NCBI RefSeq assembly: GCF_050271975.1
Contig: NZ_CP189850.1
Location: 992,001-1,056,000, forward strand
Reading direction: 5' to 3'
Origin: Litorimonas sp947503715
GTDB lineage: Bacteria > Pseudomonadota > Alphaproteobacteria > Caulobacterales > Maricaulaceae
DNA length: 64,000 nt
Shown here: one piece after another, positions 33,523 to 42,565 of the stretch
Position numbering within the stretch: position 1 is the stretch's first letter
Layout: each line of letters opens with the position of its first letter
Program-made: the position numbers and the translations under genes
Notes under the pieces: generated by a model
Database searches by the model: none
Told to the model about the DNA's origin: nothing
What the model saw: only the letters and a program-made list of their open reading frames with translations

Positions 33523-34812
33523 ATGAAAAATCTTTATCTGGGCTTACTCCTCAGCAGTGTTCTGGCTGCACCCGCATTCGCCGACGACCACAATACCAAG
33601 GTCGTCTATGCCGGGACCATGATTGACGTTGAGTCCGGCAAGGCTCTCAAAGACCGAGTCATCGTTATTGAGGACGGGATGATTACGGCCATCGGCTCCC
33701 GCGCGACCATTGAAGATATTGAAATTCCGGATGACGCGGAATTGATCGACCTGTCCGATATGACGGTCTTGCCGGGCCTCTCCGACTCCCATGTTCACCT
33801 GACGTCAGATGCCAATGTTCATGGCTATAAACGGCTGACACGCTCCACACCGCGCGCAGCCATTACGGGCGTGGTCAATGCCGAGAAAACACTGATGGCT
33901 GGCTTTACGACCGTTCGAAATTTGGGCGCGCCGGGCTTTGCTGATGTGGACTTGATGAACGCCATTGATGACGGCGATGTGCCCGGGCCGCATATGATTC
34001 CGGCGGGTCGGTCTATTGGTATTACGGGTGGGCATTGTGACAATAACCTTCTACCCTATGAAGCCCAAGCCAAAGGCGGCGGTGTCGCGGACGGACCTTG
34101 GGCCGTTCGGGCGAAGGTGCGGGAAAATAATAAATATGGCGCGAAAGTTATTAAATTTTGCGGCACCGGCGGTGTGCTGTCCAAAGGCACAAAGATCGGG
34201 GCACAGCAATTCTCATTTGAAGAAATGAAGGCGATTGTGGACGAAGCGCATCTCTTAGGCCTGAAAGTCGCTGTCCATGCTCATGGGGCGGACGGGATTG
34301 AAACGGCCATCCGTGCGGGCGTCGACTCGGTCGAACATTCCAGCCTCATTACAGATGCGGGCATCCGCATGGCGAAACAAAAGGGGACTTATCTCTCCAT
34401 GGATATTTACGTTTCGGATTACATCCTGTCCGAAGGTGAAGCGGCGGGTATCTTAGAGGAAAGCCTCGCCAAGGAACGCACAGTTGGCAAAGCTCAACGC
34501 GAGCGGTTCCAAGCCGCCGTCAAAGCGGGCGCAAATATCGCTTTTGGGTCTGATGCGGGCGTCTATCCCCATGGTCAGAATGGACGCCAATTCGCCTATA
34601 TGGTCGATTGGGGCATGACCCCGATACAGGCCATTCAAGCCTCCACCATCGGTAATGCCAAACTTTTTGGCATTACCGAAGATCGCGGTTCAATCGCCGT
34701 CGGAAAACGCGCGGATATCATCGCTGTGGATGGTGACCCGCTGGCGGATGTGAAAGAATTGGAAGACGTGGATTTCGTGATGAAGGGTGGCTGGGTCTAT
34801 AAAACAGACTAA
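33523..34812 (+). CDS. Exported amidohydrolase (prolidase/imidazolonepropionase-like)
   Basis: A 429-residue metal-dependent amidohydrolase with a signal peptide (cleavage after APAFA near residue 20). Metal ligands are visible in SDSHVHLTSD near residue 90, VAVHAHGADG near 250, VEHSS near 268 and FGSDAGVYPHG near 345. The lysine in AKVIKFCGTGG near 208 is a candidate bridging carboxylated residue, as in Xaa-Pro dipeptidases of this superfamily. Together with the S9 peptidase upstream it suggests extracytoplasmic peptide turnover. It probably has its own promoter in the 81-base gap after kynU. Confidence 0.9.
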   Translation: MKNLYLGLLLSSVLAAPAFADDHNTKVVYAGTMIDVESGKALKDRVIVIEDGMITAIGSRATIEDIEIPDDAELIDLSDMTVLPGLSDSHVHLTSDANVHGYKRLTRSTPRAAITGVVNAEKTLMAGFTTVRNLGAPGFADVDLMNAIDDGDVPGPHMIPAGRSIGITGGHCDNNLLPYEAQAKGGGVADGPWAVRAKVRENNKYGAKVIKFCGTGGVLSKGTKIGAQQFSFEEMKAIVDEAHLLGLKVAVHAHGADGIETAIRAGVDSVEHSSLITDAGIRMAKQKGTYLSMDIYVSDYILSEGEAAGILEESLAKERTVGKAQRERFQAAVKAGANIAFGSDAGVYPHGQNGRQFAYMVDWGMTPIQAIQASTIGNAKLFGITEDRGSIAVGKRADIIAVDGDPLADVKELEDVDFVMKGGWVYKTD

Positions 34813-34817
34813 GTGAC

Positions 34818-36341
34818 CTAACCCCGCAGAAAAAACTCATAGACCGGATTATGTGTCTCCGGCCACATGGGATAACCCGTGCCGGAGAGTTGGGTTTCCA
34901 GATCTTCAACGTCACCCTTTGGCACATGAAATCCACAGAGGACATGCCCTTCTGCCGCGCCGTGATTGCGGTAATGGAAGAGTGAGATATTCCATCGCGC
35001 GTCCAGTGTTTCCAGAAATTGGGTGAGCGCACCGGGGCGTTCGGGAAATTCGAAACGGTATAAGACTTCGGCTTTATCATCCCCGCGTCCGCCAACCATG
35101 TGCCGCAAATGACGTTTGGCCAAGCGATCATGGGACAGGTCTGTGACGGTAATACTCTGTTCCGCCATGTCCGTAATAACTTGCTCGCGATCCTCCATGT
35201 CACGTGTCTTAAGCCCCACGAGCACATGCGCATCCTTACGCGGCGCATAGCGATAATTAAACTCCGTCACCGCGCGATGGCCGAGCGCCCGCACAAAATT
35301 CAGAAACGCACCTGCCTGTTCCGGAATGGTTGCTGCGAAGAGCATTTCCTCGCCACTGCCAAATTCCGCGCGGTCCACAACATGGCCGATCCGGTCAAAA
35401 TTCACATTCGCGCCGGAGATCGTGACAACGAGATCGCCTTCAGGCGCTTCGCCGGATTTGATGTGCTGGATAACCCCTGCAAGGGCTTGTGCGCCTGCGG
35501 GTTCTACGACCGTCCGCGTGGCTTCGAAGACGTCTTTGACGGCGGCGCATATTTCGTCATTGCTGACGGCAATATGGCCGTCCACAACTTGTTTGCAAAT
35601 CTCGAAGGTCGTCTCGCCAAAGGTGCGCACGGCCGTCCCGTCCGCAAAACCGTCTACGCGGTTCAGGCTCACGACTTTTCCGGCCTGCAGAGATTGGCCC
35701 AGTGTTTGCGCCCCCGCCGCTTCGACAGCGATTATTTTCGTTTTCGGCGCGTGTTTATGCATCCACGCGCCAATACCGGAGACCAGTCCACCGCCACCTG
35801 TACAGACATATATGGCGGCAGGTGTGCGCGGCATTTGTTCTAAAATTTCGCGTCCGACCGTGCCTTGTCCGGCGATGACATCTATCTCGTCAAAGGGGTG
35901 GATGAACACCGCGCCCGAGTTTGCCGCATGATCAATGGCGGCCGCGCAGGCTTCATCATAATTATCACCAATTAATTGCGTTTTTGCGCCCATGGCTTCG
36001 ACAGCATCGACTTTAATCGGCGGGGTGGTCACAGGCATAAAGATGAGCGCGTCTGTCCCGTAATATTGGGCGGCCGCCGCAACACCCTGCGCGTGATTGC
36101 CTGCACTAGCCGCAACCACACCACGTGCGCGTTCTGAGTCACTTAGGCCGGAAATCCGGTTGGCGGCACCGCGAATTTTGAAGGAAAAAACATCCTGTAA
36201 ATCCTCACGTTTTAACCAGATGTTTTGCCCGAGTTCCGCCGACAGTTTCGGTGCAAGTTGCGTCGGCGTGCGTTTGGCGAGGCCGTAGACGTCAGCTGCC
36301 TCAATCCGCGCGGCCAGATCATTGAGATTGACCTTAGACAT
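34818..36341 (-). CDS. ilvA: Threonine ammonia-lyase, biosynthetic
   Basis: PLP enzyme that deaminates threonine to 2-oxobutanoate, the committed step of isoleucine synthesis. The 507-residue length includes two C-terminal ACT-like regulatory domains (about residues 330-505), so feedback control by isoleucine is expected. The PLP lysine is K55 in VFSFKIRGAANR; the phosphate loop is AASAGNHAQGVA. It is the last gene of the branched-chain operon, with its start overlapping leuB by eight bases. The two stops at 34812 and 34818 are convergent and nearly touch. Confidence 0.96.
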   Translation of the reverse strand: MSKVNLNDLAARIEAADVYGLAKRTPTQLAPKLSAELGQNIWLKREDLQDVFSFKIRGAANRISGLSDSERARGVVAASAGNHAQGVAAAAQYYGTDALIFMPVTTPPIKVDAVEAMGAKTQLIGDNYDEACAAAIDHAANSGAVFIHPFDEIDVIAGQGTVGREILEQMPRTPAAIYVCTGGGGLVSGIGAWMHKHAPKTKIIAVEAAGAQTLGQSLQAGKVVSLNRVDGFADGTAVRTFGETTFEICKQVVDGHIAVSNDEICAAVKDVFEATRTVVEPAGAQALAGVIQHIKSGEAPEGDLVVTISGANVNFDRIGHVVDRAEFGSGEEMLFAATIPEQAGAFLNFVRALGHRAVTEFNYRYAPRKDAHVLVGLKTRDMEDREQVITDMAEQSITVTDLSHDRLAKRHLRHMVGGRGDDKAEVLYRFEFPERPGALTQFLETLDARWNISLFHYRNHGAAEGHVLCGFHVPKGDVEDLETQLSGTGYPMWPETHNPVYEFFLRG

Positions 36342-37380
36342 TCGCGGCGATCCATTCGCCGACAGCGGATGTATTTAACTTGCCGCCAAGGTCACCCGTT
36401 GTTTGGTTCTGTTCCAAAGCATTGGCGACAGCCGTTTCAATCGCATCGGCTTCCACCTTCAATCCGAAACTCAACCGTAACATCCATGCCGCAGACAGGA
36501 TCATTGCCAGCGGATTGGCCTTACCCTGTCCGGCGATATCGGGGGCACTGCCATGAATCGGTTCAAACATGCCCGTCTTGCCATCAGAGAGTGACGCGGA
36601 GGGGATGACCCCCATTGACCCGCAGAGGACGGAAGCTTCATCCGTGAGGATATCGCCGAACATATTCTCCGTCAGAATGACGTCGAAATCCTGTGCCCGC
36701 GTCAGCATATGCATGGTCATCGCATCGACGAGGAGGTGCTCTAACTCGACCTCGGGATAGTCTTTCGCAACGTCAATGACGGTTTCCCGCCAGAGGCGGG
36801 AGGTTTCCAAGACATTGGATTTATCGACAGAGGTGACTTTCTTGCGCCGTGTCTGCGCGAGGTCAAAACCCTTGATAGCGATGCGGCGGATTTCGGCTTC
36901 CGAATAAAGACATTCATCAAAAGCCCCGCGGGTGTCGCGGCCTTTCTGTCCAAAATAAATCCCGCCCGTCAGTTCGCGCATGACGACAAAATCAACGCCT
37001 TCCAGCCGTTCGCGTTTCAGAGGCGCCCGCTCGATCAGAGCCGGATAAGGTTTACAGGGCCGGATATTGGCGTAGAGGTTCAGGCGTTTGCGCAAGGGCA
37101 GGAGCGAACCGAGTTCAGGCCTGTCTTCACCCTTCAGATGATCCCACTTGGGTCCGCCAACCGCACCCAGCAGGATCGCGCCCGTGCGCTGGCATGACTC
37201 AAAACTTGCGTCCGGCAGGGGCTTTTCCCCCGCATCAATCGCGGCCCCACCGACAAGATGATGTTCAGGTTCTAGTGTATGACCGAATTTAACCGCGACA
37301 GCGTTTAAGACCTCTATCGCGGCCTCACCAACTTCGGGGCCAATGCCGTCACCGGGAAGATATGTGAAATTGATATTCAT
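36334..37380 (-). CDS. leuB: 3-isopropylmalate dehydrogenase
   Basis: NAD-dependent oxidative decarboxylase of leucine synthesis, 348 residues. Signatures are YLPGDGIGPEV at the N-terminus, ELTGGIYFGQ near residue 140, the catalytic-tyrosine region ECLYSEAEI, and NMFGDILTDEASVLCGSMGVIPSAS near 240-265 with the metal-binding aspartates. The start overlaps leuD by four bases (ATGA), and its end overlaps the ilvA start. Confidence 0.97.
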   Translation of the reverse strand: MNINFTYLPGDGIGPEVGEAAIEVLNAVAVKFGHTLEPEHHLVGGAAIDAGEKPLPDASFESCQRTGAILLGAVGGPKWDHLKGEDRPELGSLLPLRKRLNLYANIRPCKPYPALIERAPLKRERLEGVDFVVMRELTGGIYFGQKGRDTRGAFDECLYSEAEIRRIAIKGFDLAQTRRKKVTSVDKSNVLETSRLWRETVIDVAKDYPEVELEHLLVDAMTMHMLTRAQDFDVILTENMFGDILTDEASVLCGSMGVIPSASLSDGKTGMFEPIHGSAPDIAGQGKANPLAMILSAAWMLRLSFGLKVEADAIETAVANALEQNQTTGDLGGKLNTSAVGEWIAANV

Positions 37381-37955
37381 CTTTTCGCCTCAAACGCTGC
37401 AATGGCATCGGATTGGTTTTGCAGATAGCCCATCTCGTCCACGCCCTCCATCAGGCAGTGGCGGGAAAAGGCGTCGATCTCGAATCCATATGTGCCGCCA
37501 TTGCGGGGTAGGCGGACTTCGCAGGCGTCGAGGTCAACTGTGACCTCTGCCCCCGGATTGTCGAGTAGCCAGTCATGGGCGCGCTTCTCAATTACGATGG
37601 GGAGCAGGCCGTTTTTGAGGCTGTTCCCACGAAAAATATCCGCGATTTCAGAACTAATCACAACGCGGAAGCCGTAATCGGTCAGCGACCAAGGCGCGTG
37701 TTCGCGGGAGGATCCGCAGCCAAAGTTATGACCGCCGACAAGAATTTGGCAGGCCTTGGCCGCGTCGCTATTTAGTTCGTGATCGGTTTCCGATCCGTCC
37801 TCATCATAACGCCAATCATTAAACGCATGTTTCCCGAGACCATCGCGTGAGGTCACGGTCAGGAAGCGCGCAGGGATGATCTGGTCCGTGTCGATATTTT
37901 CAGCGGGCAGAACGAGAGTTTTCGACGTAACGGTTTTTAAGGGTTGGAAACTCAT
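37377..37955 (-). CDS. leuD: 3-isopropylmalate dehydratase, small subunit
   Basis: Forms with LeuC the isomerase that converts 2- to 3-isopropylmalate. The 192-residue protein has the NIDTDQIIPARFL start segment and the HNFGCGSSREHAPWSL motif near residue 75 that lines the active site. It overlaps leuC and leuB by four bases on each side, so all three are translationally coupled. Confidence 0.97.
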   Translation of the reverse strand: MSFQPLKTVTSKTLVLPAENIDTDQIIPARFLTVTSRDGLGKHAFNDWRYDEDGSETDHELNSDAAKACQILVGGHNFGCGSSREHAPWSLTDYGFRVVISSEIADIFRGNSLKNGLLPIVIEKRAHDWLLDNPGAEVTVDLDACEVRLPRNGGTYGFEIDAFSRHCLMEGVDEMGYLQNQSDAIAAFEAKR

Positions 37956-39355
37956 GCTGCCGCTCCCAATGTTCGGGCATCCGTAATCACGCCCATGACC
38001 GCCGCCGCCGCCGCCGTTTCCGGCGAGGCGAGGACTGTGCGTGCGCCTGGTCCCTGACGGCCCGCGAAGTTCCTGTTGCTGGTCGAGACGACGAGTTCAC
38101 CCGGAGCCGCCTTATCACCATTCATGGCGATACACATGGAACAGCCCGGTTCGCGCCATTCCGCGCCGGATGCCTTAATTAATTCGTGCAAGCCTTCGGC
38201 TTCGGCCTGAGCTTTTATCTGTTCTGACCCGGGCACGACGATCGCTTTGACATGGGCGGCGACTTTGCGGCCGGAGAGAATCCCCGCCGCTGCGCGCATA
38301 TCTTCAATCCGAGCATTCGTGCAGGAGCCGATAAAGACGCGGTCGACTTTCATGCCCATCATAGCTTTGCCGCCTGTGACCTGCATATAATCCAGCGCCT
38401 TCGTTTCCGTTTCATTCTCGGCGACGGGGACGAGGGCATCCACAGGCATGGCCATGCCGGGATGGGTGCCATAGGTGATCATGGGCCTGATATCTTCCGC
38501 CCGCAGCGTCACGACCTTGTCGAATGTCGCGCCCTCATCTGTGGCGAGTGACGCCCAGTCTTCGCAGGCGGCCTTATATTCATCCGGCGCGAATTTCCGG
38601 CCTTTTAAATAATTAAATGTCGTCGCATCCGGCGCGATCATCCCGCAACGTGCGCCCGCTTCAATCGACATATTACAGACCGTCATGCGGCCATCCATGC
38701 TCATCTCTTCAAACACATTCCCGCGATATTCCAGGGCGTAGCCCGTCCCGCCGCCAACGCCGATTTCGGCGATAATGGCGAGGATGACATCTTTTGGAGT
38801 CACGCCCGGTTGCAACTCGCCATTGACCTCAATCGCCATCGTCTTGGGTTTACGCATCAGGATACATTGATTGGCGAGAACGTGCCCGACCTGTGTCGTG
38901 CCAATGCCAAAGGCAATCGCACCAAACGCCCCGTGGGTGGAGGTATGACTGTCGCCGCAAACAATCGTCATGCCGGGCTGTGTCGCGCCCAGTTCCGGCC
39001 CCATGACGTGGACGACCCCGCGATAGTCACTGTCCCAGCCATGGGTCTCGATTCCATACTCAGCCGCGTTGGCCAGTAACATCTCAACCTGTTTCCCCGC
39101 TTGTTCCGTCACGAAAGGCCGGGACCCATCCGCATTGATGAGGGTCGGTGTGGAATGGTCGATTGTCGCCAGCGTCCGGTCCGGCCTGCGGACTTTCAAC
39201 CCGCGCTCGCGGAGCACCGTAAAGGCCTGCGGAGAGGTGACCTCATGGATGAGATGTAGGTCGATATAAAGCGTCGCCGGATGCGCGTCTGTTTCAGCCA
39301 CGGCAATATGGCGGTCCCAGACTTTGTCGAAGAGTGTTTTTCCGTTATCAGACAT
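37952..39355 (-). CDS. leuC: 3-isopropylmalate dehydratase, large subunit
   Basis: The [4Fe-4S] subunit of isopropylmalate isomerase, 467 residues. The cluster cysteines are visible in FIGSCTNARIEDMR near residue 345 and GCSMCIAMN near 405; VCGDSHTSTHGAFGAIAFGIG near residue 133 is also typical. The ATG at 39355 is used; the TTG at 39361 adds only two residues. The start lies inside the end of the 136-residue ORFan that separates it from leuA. Confidence 0.97.
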   Translation of the reverse strand: MSDNGKTLFDKVWDRHIAVAETDAHPATLYIDLHLIHEVTSPQAFTVLRERGLKVRRPDRTLATIDHSTPTLINADGSRPFVTEQAGKQVEMLLANAAEYGIETHGWDSDYRGVVHVMGPELGATQPGMTIVCGDSHTSTHGAFGAIAFGIGTTQVGHVLANQCILMRKPKTMAIEVNGELQPGVTPKDVILAIIAEIGVGGGTGYALEYRGNVFEEMSMDGRMTVCNMSIEAGARCGMIAPDATTFNYLKGRKFAPDEYKAACEDWASLATDEGATFDKVVTLRAEDIRPMITYGTHPGMAMPVDALVPVAENETETKALDYMQVTGGKAMMGMKVDRVFIGSCTNARIEDMRAAAGILSGRKVAAHVKAIVVPGSEQIKAQAEAEGLHELIKASGAEWREPGCSMCIAMNGDKAAPGELVVSTSNRNFAGRQGPGARTVLASPETAAAAAVMGVITDARTLGAAA

Positions 39356-39755
39356 TATCAATTAACCACCAACTTGTTCGTTCACCATTCTGATATTCAC
39401 GTGCTTCAAATAGGGAGTCAGGTAATTCGCCTTTATTAGCCCAACAAAATAGATGACCGTTTGAAAACTCAATTTTGCAAGCGCGAATGCCATTAATAGA
39501 TGAGAAAAAAACGACTTTTTTTTCTAAAAACGAATAGACAGTCTCCAGAATACGAGGATTATATGTGTCATATTCACTGTAAGGTGAAAATAAATTCTCT
39601 TGCTCCAAACAAATGTCTGCCATTGTCGAAAGCCTAAGTTCTGTCCGACTTTCTTTCTCACCTGAAAAGTTTAGCGTAAGACCACATTTACCCACAGAAA
39701 ATCCACTTAGCCATTTTCCTACGAAGGGTCGATATTCATCAAATTTCGCCATCAT
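39348..39755 (-). CDS. ORFan of unknown function between leuA and leuC
   Basis: A 135-residue soluble protein with no family I recognise. It starts at ATG 39755, sharing one base with the leuA stop (TGATG), and its end overlaps the leuC start, so it is locked into the leucine operon by coupling on both sides. It contains aromatic-rich strands (PFVGKWLSGFSVGKCG, VVFFSSINGIRACKIEF, ERTSWWLID). Its base composition is clearly more AT-rich than leuA and leuC, suggesting later insertion. No signal peptide or membrane helix is visible. Confidence 0.75.
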   Translation of the reverse strand: MMAKFDEYRPFVGKWLSGFSVGKCGLTLNFSGEKESRTELRLSTMADICLEQENLFSPYSEYDTYNPRILETVYSFLEKKVVFFSSINGIRACKIEFSNGHLFCWANKGELPDSLFEAREYQNGERTSWWLIDNV

Positions 39756-41317
39756 CAATGCTGCGCGGAGATTGCGCGCTCCCTGACTTGTCTCCGCTCA
39801 ATCCGGTTGATGACGTCGAGATATGCGAGGGCGCTGGCAAGCACCGTATCCGTATCCGCGCCGCGGCCCTGATAGGTTTCAAACTCTGTCGCCACGCGGA
39901 CCGTGGCTTCGGCCATGGCGTCTTCCCCGCCGGAGACGGAAGACACGGCATAATGTTCCAACTCCATCGGGATTTTTGCGATTTCCGAGATCGCGGCGAA
40001 GACAGCGTTCATCGGGCCTTTCGCGCGGCTGACATGCGTTTCCGTGCGGCCGTCTTCGTGGCTCAGGCGGACAATCGCCTCGGGTTCGCGGTTATCATCG
40101 GACCCTGCTGAAACGTAGAGTGAATTAATTACCCACGGCCCCTGCGTCCCGACAGCTTCGCCGAGAATGAGGGCTTCAATGTCGGAGTCGAAGACTTCCT
40201 TCTTATCATCAGCCAGCGTTTTGAATGCTGTGAAAACGCTCGCGAGTTGATTGTCGGCGAGGGTGAAGCCGAGCTTTTCCGCGCGGGATTTCAACGCCGC
40301 ACGTCCCGAATGTTTGCCGAGCACGAGATTATCCGTGCTGACGCCGACATCCTCGGGGCGCATGATTTCATAAGTCTCTCGGTTCGCCAACACGCCGTGT
40401 TGATGAATACCGCTTTCATGCGCGAAGGCGTTTTTCCCGACAATCGCCTTGTTGCGCGGCACGGGATTACCCGTAATCGTCGCGAGGAGTTTTGACGCGG
40501 CATAGATGCCCTGCGTTTCGACGCGGGTAGCCAATTGAAAGAAATCTTTCCGTGTGCGCAACGCCATGACGACTTCTTCTAATGCGCAATTGCCCGCGCG
40601 TTCGCCGATACCGTTCAGCGCGCATTCGACCTGTCTCGCGCCACCTCTGACCGCTGCCAAAGAATTTGCAACGGCGAGGCCGAGATCATCATGGCAATGG
40701 GCGGAGAAGATGACGCCGTCGCCACCTTCAATTTCCGTCGTCAAAAATTCGAACAGGTTCTGGATTTCTTCTGGCGTTGTATAGCCGACCGTATCGGGAA
40801 TATTGATCGTTGTCGCGCCCGCCTTGATCGCGGCTTCGACCACACGTTTCAGATAGTCACGTTCCGTGCGGATGGCATCTTCGCAGGAAAATTCCACATC
40901 GTCTGTATAGTCGCGGGCGAGTTCAACACCCGCCACGGCGCGGCGGACAATTTCGTCCTTGGACATTTTTAATTTAAATTCGCGGTGCAGGGGCGAGGTT
41001 GCGATGAATGTATGGATACGGCCCCTTCCACTTCCTCTTTTGGTGGCGGGTTTGATCGCTTCACCCGAGGCGCGGATATCGCCTTCATTGCAGCGTGCGA
41101 GGGAGGCTACGGTCGAGTCTTTCACCGTTTCCGCAATCGACTTAATGGCGTCGAAATCGCCCTGTGACGCGGCGGCAAACCCTGCTTCCATCACATCGAC
41201 TTTTAGGGCTTCGAGCGCTTCCGCCATGCGAAGCTTCTGCCCTGCCGTCATGGAAAAGCCGGGCGCCTGCTCGCCGTCGCGTAAGGTGGTGTCGAAAATT
41301 TTTACTTGGTTGGTCAT
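39755..41317 (-). CDS. leuA: 2-isopropylmalate synthase
   Basis: Condenses acetyl-CoA with 2-oxoisovalerate, the first leucine-specific step. The 520-residue form has the catalytic TIM barrel (FDTTLRDGEQAPGFSM at the start, SAHCHDDLGLAVANSLAAV near 200, NGIGERAGNCALEEV near 235) and a C-terminal regulatory domain (about 390-515), so feedback control by leucine is likely. It is 42 bases downstream of ilvM, with a hairpin in the gap. Confidence 0.97.
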   Translation of the reverse strand: MTNQVKIFDTTLRDGEQAPGFSMTAGQKLRMAEALEALKVDVMEAGFAAASQGDFDAIKSIAETVKDSTVASLARCNEGDIRASGEAIKPATKRGSGRGRIHTFIATSPLHREFKLKMSKDEIVRRAVAGVELARDYTDDVEFSCEDAIRTERDYLKRVVEAAIKAGATTINIPDTVGYTTPEEIQNLFEFLTTEIEGGDGVIFSAHCHDDLGLAVANSLAAVRGGARQVECALNGIGERAGNCALEEVVMALRTRKDFFQLATRVETQGIYAASKLLATITGNPVPRNKAIVGKNAFAHESGIHQHGVLANRETYEIMRPEDVGVSTDNLVLGKHSGRAALKSRAEKLGFTLADNQLASVFTAFKTLADDKKEVFDSDIEALILGEAVGTQGPWVINSLYVSAGSDDNREPEAIVRLSHEDGRTETHVSRAKGPMNAVFAAISEIAKIPMELEHYAVSSVSGGEDAMAEATVRVATEFETYQGRGADTDTVLASALAYLDVINRIERRQVRERAISAQH

Positions 41318-41322
41318 GATAA

Positions 41323-41350
41323 TCTCATTTCAAAATGTGGGGAAATGAGA
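41323..41350 (-). promoter_or_regulatory. Hairpin in the leader just before leuA
   Basis: A perfect 9-bp stem TCTCATTTC/GAAATGAGA with a ten-base loop ends six bases before the leuA start codon. The 3' arm overlaps the place where a ribosome binding site would be, so it may limit leuA translation or be an mRNA-processing site. No T-tract follows. Confidence 0.45.
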
Positions 41351-41359
41351 GGCGCGCCG

Positions 41360-41662
41360 CTAGGCTCGCTCTGCTCTTTTACGTCGTCCCACTTTCTCGG
41401 CTGAGACGACGTTGTAAAGTCGTTCCAATTGCAGGCAGAGCGTATCCAGATCATTCGGACCGCCCGTATCCTCGACATGGACTAGCAAATCAAAATCACC
41501 GTCCACACGCTGCGTACAATGGACATCCCGGTAATCATAACCGCGCCGTTCAATCGTACCGAGCGCCCGGATCAGCGTGCCGCTGACATCGTGCAGCACG
41601 ACCTTCAGCTTGCCGGAAACGCCGGACGGCGCAAAAGTTTTATCACGTTGGAGTTCGGTCAT
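41360..41662 (-). CDS. ilvM: Acetolactate synthase small subunit (IlvM-like ACT protein)
   Basis: A 100-residue protein dominated by one ACT domain: LKVVLHDVSGTLIRALGTIERRGYDYRDVHC, DFDLLVHVED and LDTLCLQLERLYNVVSAEKV. The length and pattern fit the short IlvM-type regulatory subunit rather than the roughly 160-residue IlvN/IlvH type. It is expected to bind IlvB and tune activity and sensitivity to branched-chain amino acids. Unusually it is separated from ilvB by about 2 kb of small membrane-protein genes. Its start overlaps the upstream stop by four bases. Confidence 0.85.
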   Translation of the reverse strand: MTELQRDKTFAPSGVSGKLKVVLHDVSGTLIRALGTIERRGYDYRDVHCTQRVDGDFDLLVHVEDTGGPNDLDTLCLQLERLYNVVSAEKVGRRKRAERA

Positions 41663-42096
41663 TCGAAAATGTCCTCCACTGTTTCGAGTGTTTGAGTGTC
41701 CATCGGCCAGAGCGTGCAGGCCGCAAGGAGTGTAATGAGAAGGCTATTCGTCAAAATGAACCTGACGTTCTGGATGATGGATCCAGAGCCGTTTGCAAGA
41801 GACCCAACGGCTTCAACCAGTTGAAAGGCTAAGGCCAAGCTGGAGAGGACGGCGAAGATACGAAACAAGTTTTGTTGAAAGTTAGACACGAGAAAATCAT
41901 TTCTTGAAATCCTCCCCGCCAGCCAAATACCGATGAGAGGCAGTGCTAAAGCCAATCCATAAAAATTTAATTCCAGCCAAAAGGGTCGCCCGGACCGATT
42001 AATAAAAGACATGACGAAATCAATTGTCACCAGACCAATCGCAAGAAAACTGATGGTTAGGAGGAGCTTACGAATAATTTTCAAATCCGTTGTCAT
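41659..42096 (-). CDS. Membrane protein of unknown function (ilvB-ilvM nest, gene 5)
   Basis: A 145-residue protein with about four hydrophobic helices (residues 10-30, 42-62, 82-100, 112-128) and no recognised domain. The topology faintly recalls DUF2975-type small membrane proteins, but I would not assign it. It ends in an ATGA overlap with ilvM and starts directly after the stop of the neighbouring membrane gene. It is more AT-rich than ilv genes. Likely made together with the BCAA enzymes because of coupling; role unknown. Confidence 0.75.
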   Translation of the reverse strand: MTTDLKIIRKLLLTISFLAIGLVTIDFVMSFINRSGRPFWLELNFYGLALALPLIGIWLAGRISRNDFLVSNFQQNLFRIFAVLSSLALAFQLVEAVGSLANGSGSIIQNVRFILTNSLLITLLAACTLWPMDTQTLETVEDIFE

Positions 42097-42564
42097 TTAT
42101 GACTCCGCCATTTTCCGGCCTTTGGCTCTTGATTTCAGTTGTAAATAGGCAAAGGCGAGAAGGGAAAGTTCCGCAATTGTATAGGGCAACCAATCCATCA
42201 ATCTGATGAAGGCCAAAAACTGACTGGAGCTTACATTCGGTAGATACGGCGCTGATTGCTTGAAATAGACGGCTGAGCTGACAATCAATCCAATGATGGC
42301 GACAATCAGGACGTCTTTGATGATGGATGCAAATGTCAGATCATTGATCCACCGAAAGGGTTTTAAATTATGCATGGCCCATAACAGAATGATGATAAGC
42401 GGTACGCCCAGCATTAATGAACTGATGGAAGACATAAGGCCGGAGAACGCAGATATATCCATGTCTTTTGGCGCTAAGACAGCCACGATGAAAGCTCGCA
42501 GGCTGTAATATGTCAGCCAGAGTGCAGAGAGGAAAAGCCCCAGTCGTATGAGTGTGGTGCTCAT
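42097..42564 (-). CDS. Membrane protein of unknown function (ilvB-ilvM nest, gene 4)
   Basis: A 155-residue protein with four predicted transmembrane helices (about 6-28, 40-63, 78-98, 120-142) and a basic C-terminus. The stop is immediately followed by the start of the next gene, and its ATG lies one base after the stop of a short repeat-derived reading frame. No family recognised. The two four-helix proteins (this and its neighbour) differ from the three two-helix proteins further upstream in the nest. Confidence 0.75.
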   Translation of the reverse strand: MSTTLIRLGLFLSALWLTYYSLRAFIVAVLAPKDMDISAFSGLMSSISSLMLGVPLIIILLWAMHNLKPFRWINDLTFASIIKDVLIVAIIGLIVSSAVYFKQSAPYLPNVSSSQFLAFIRLMDWLPYTIAELSLLAFAYLQLKSRAKGRKMAES

Positions 42565-42565
42565 C

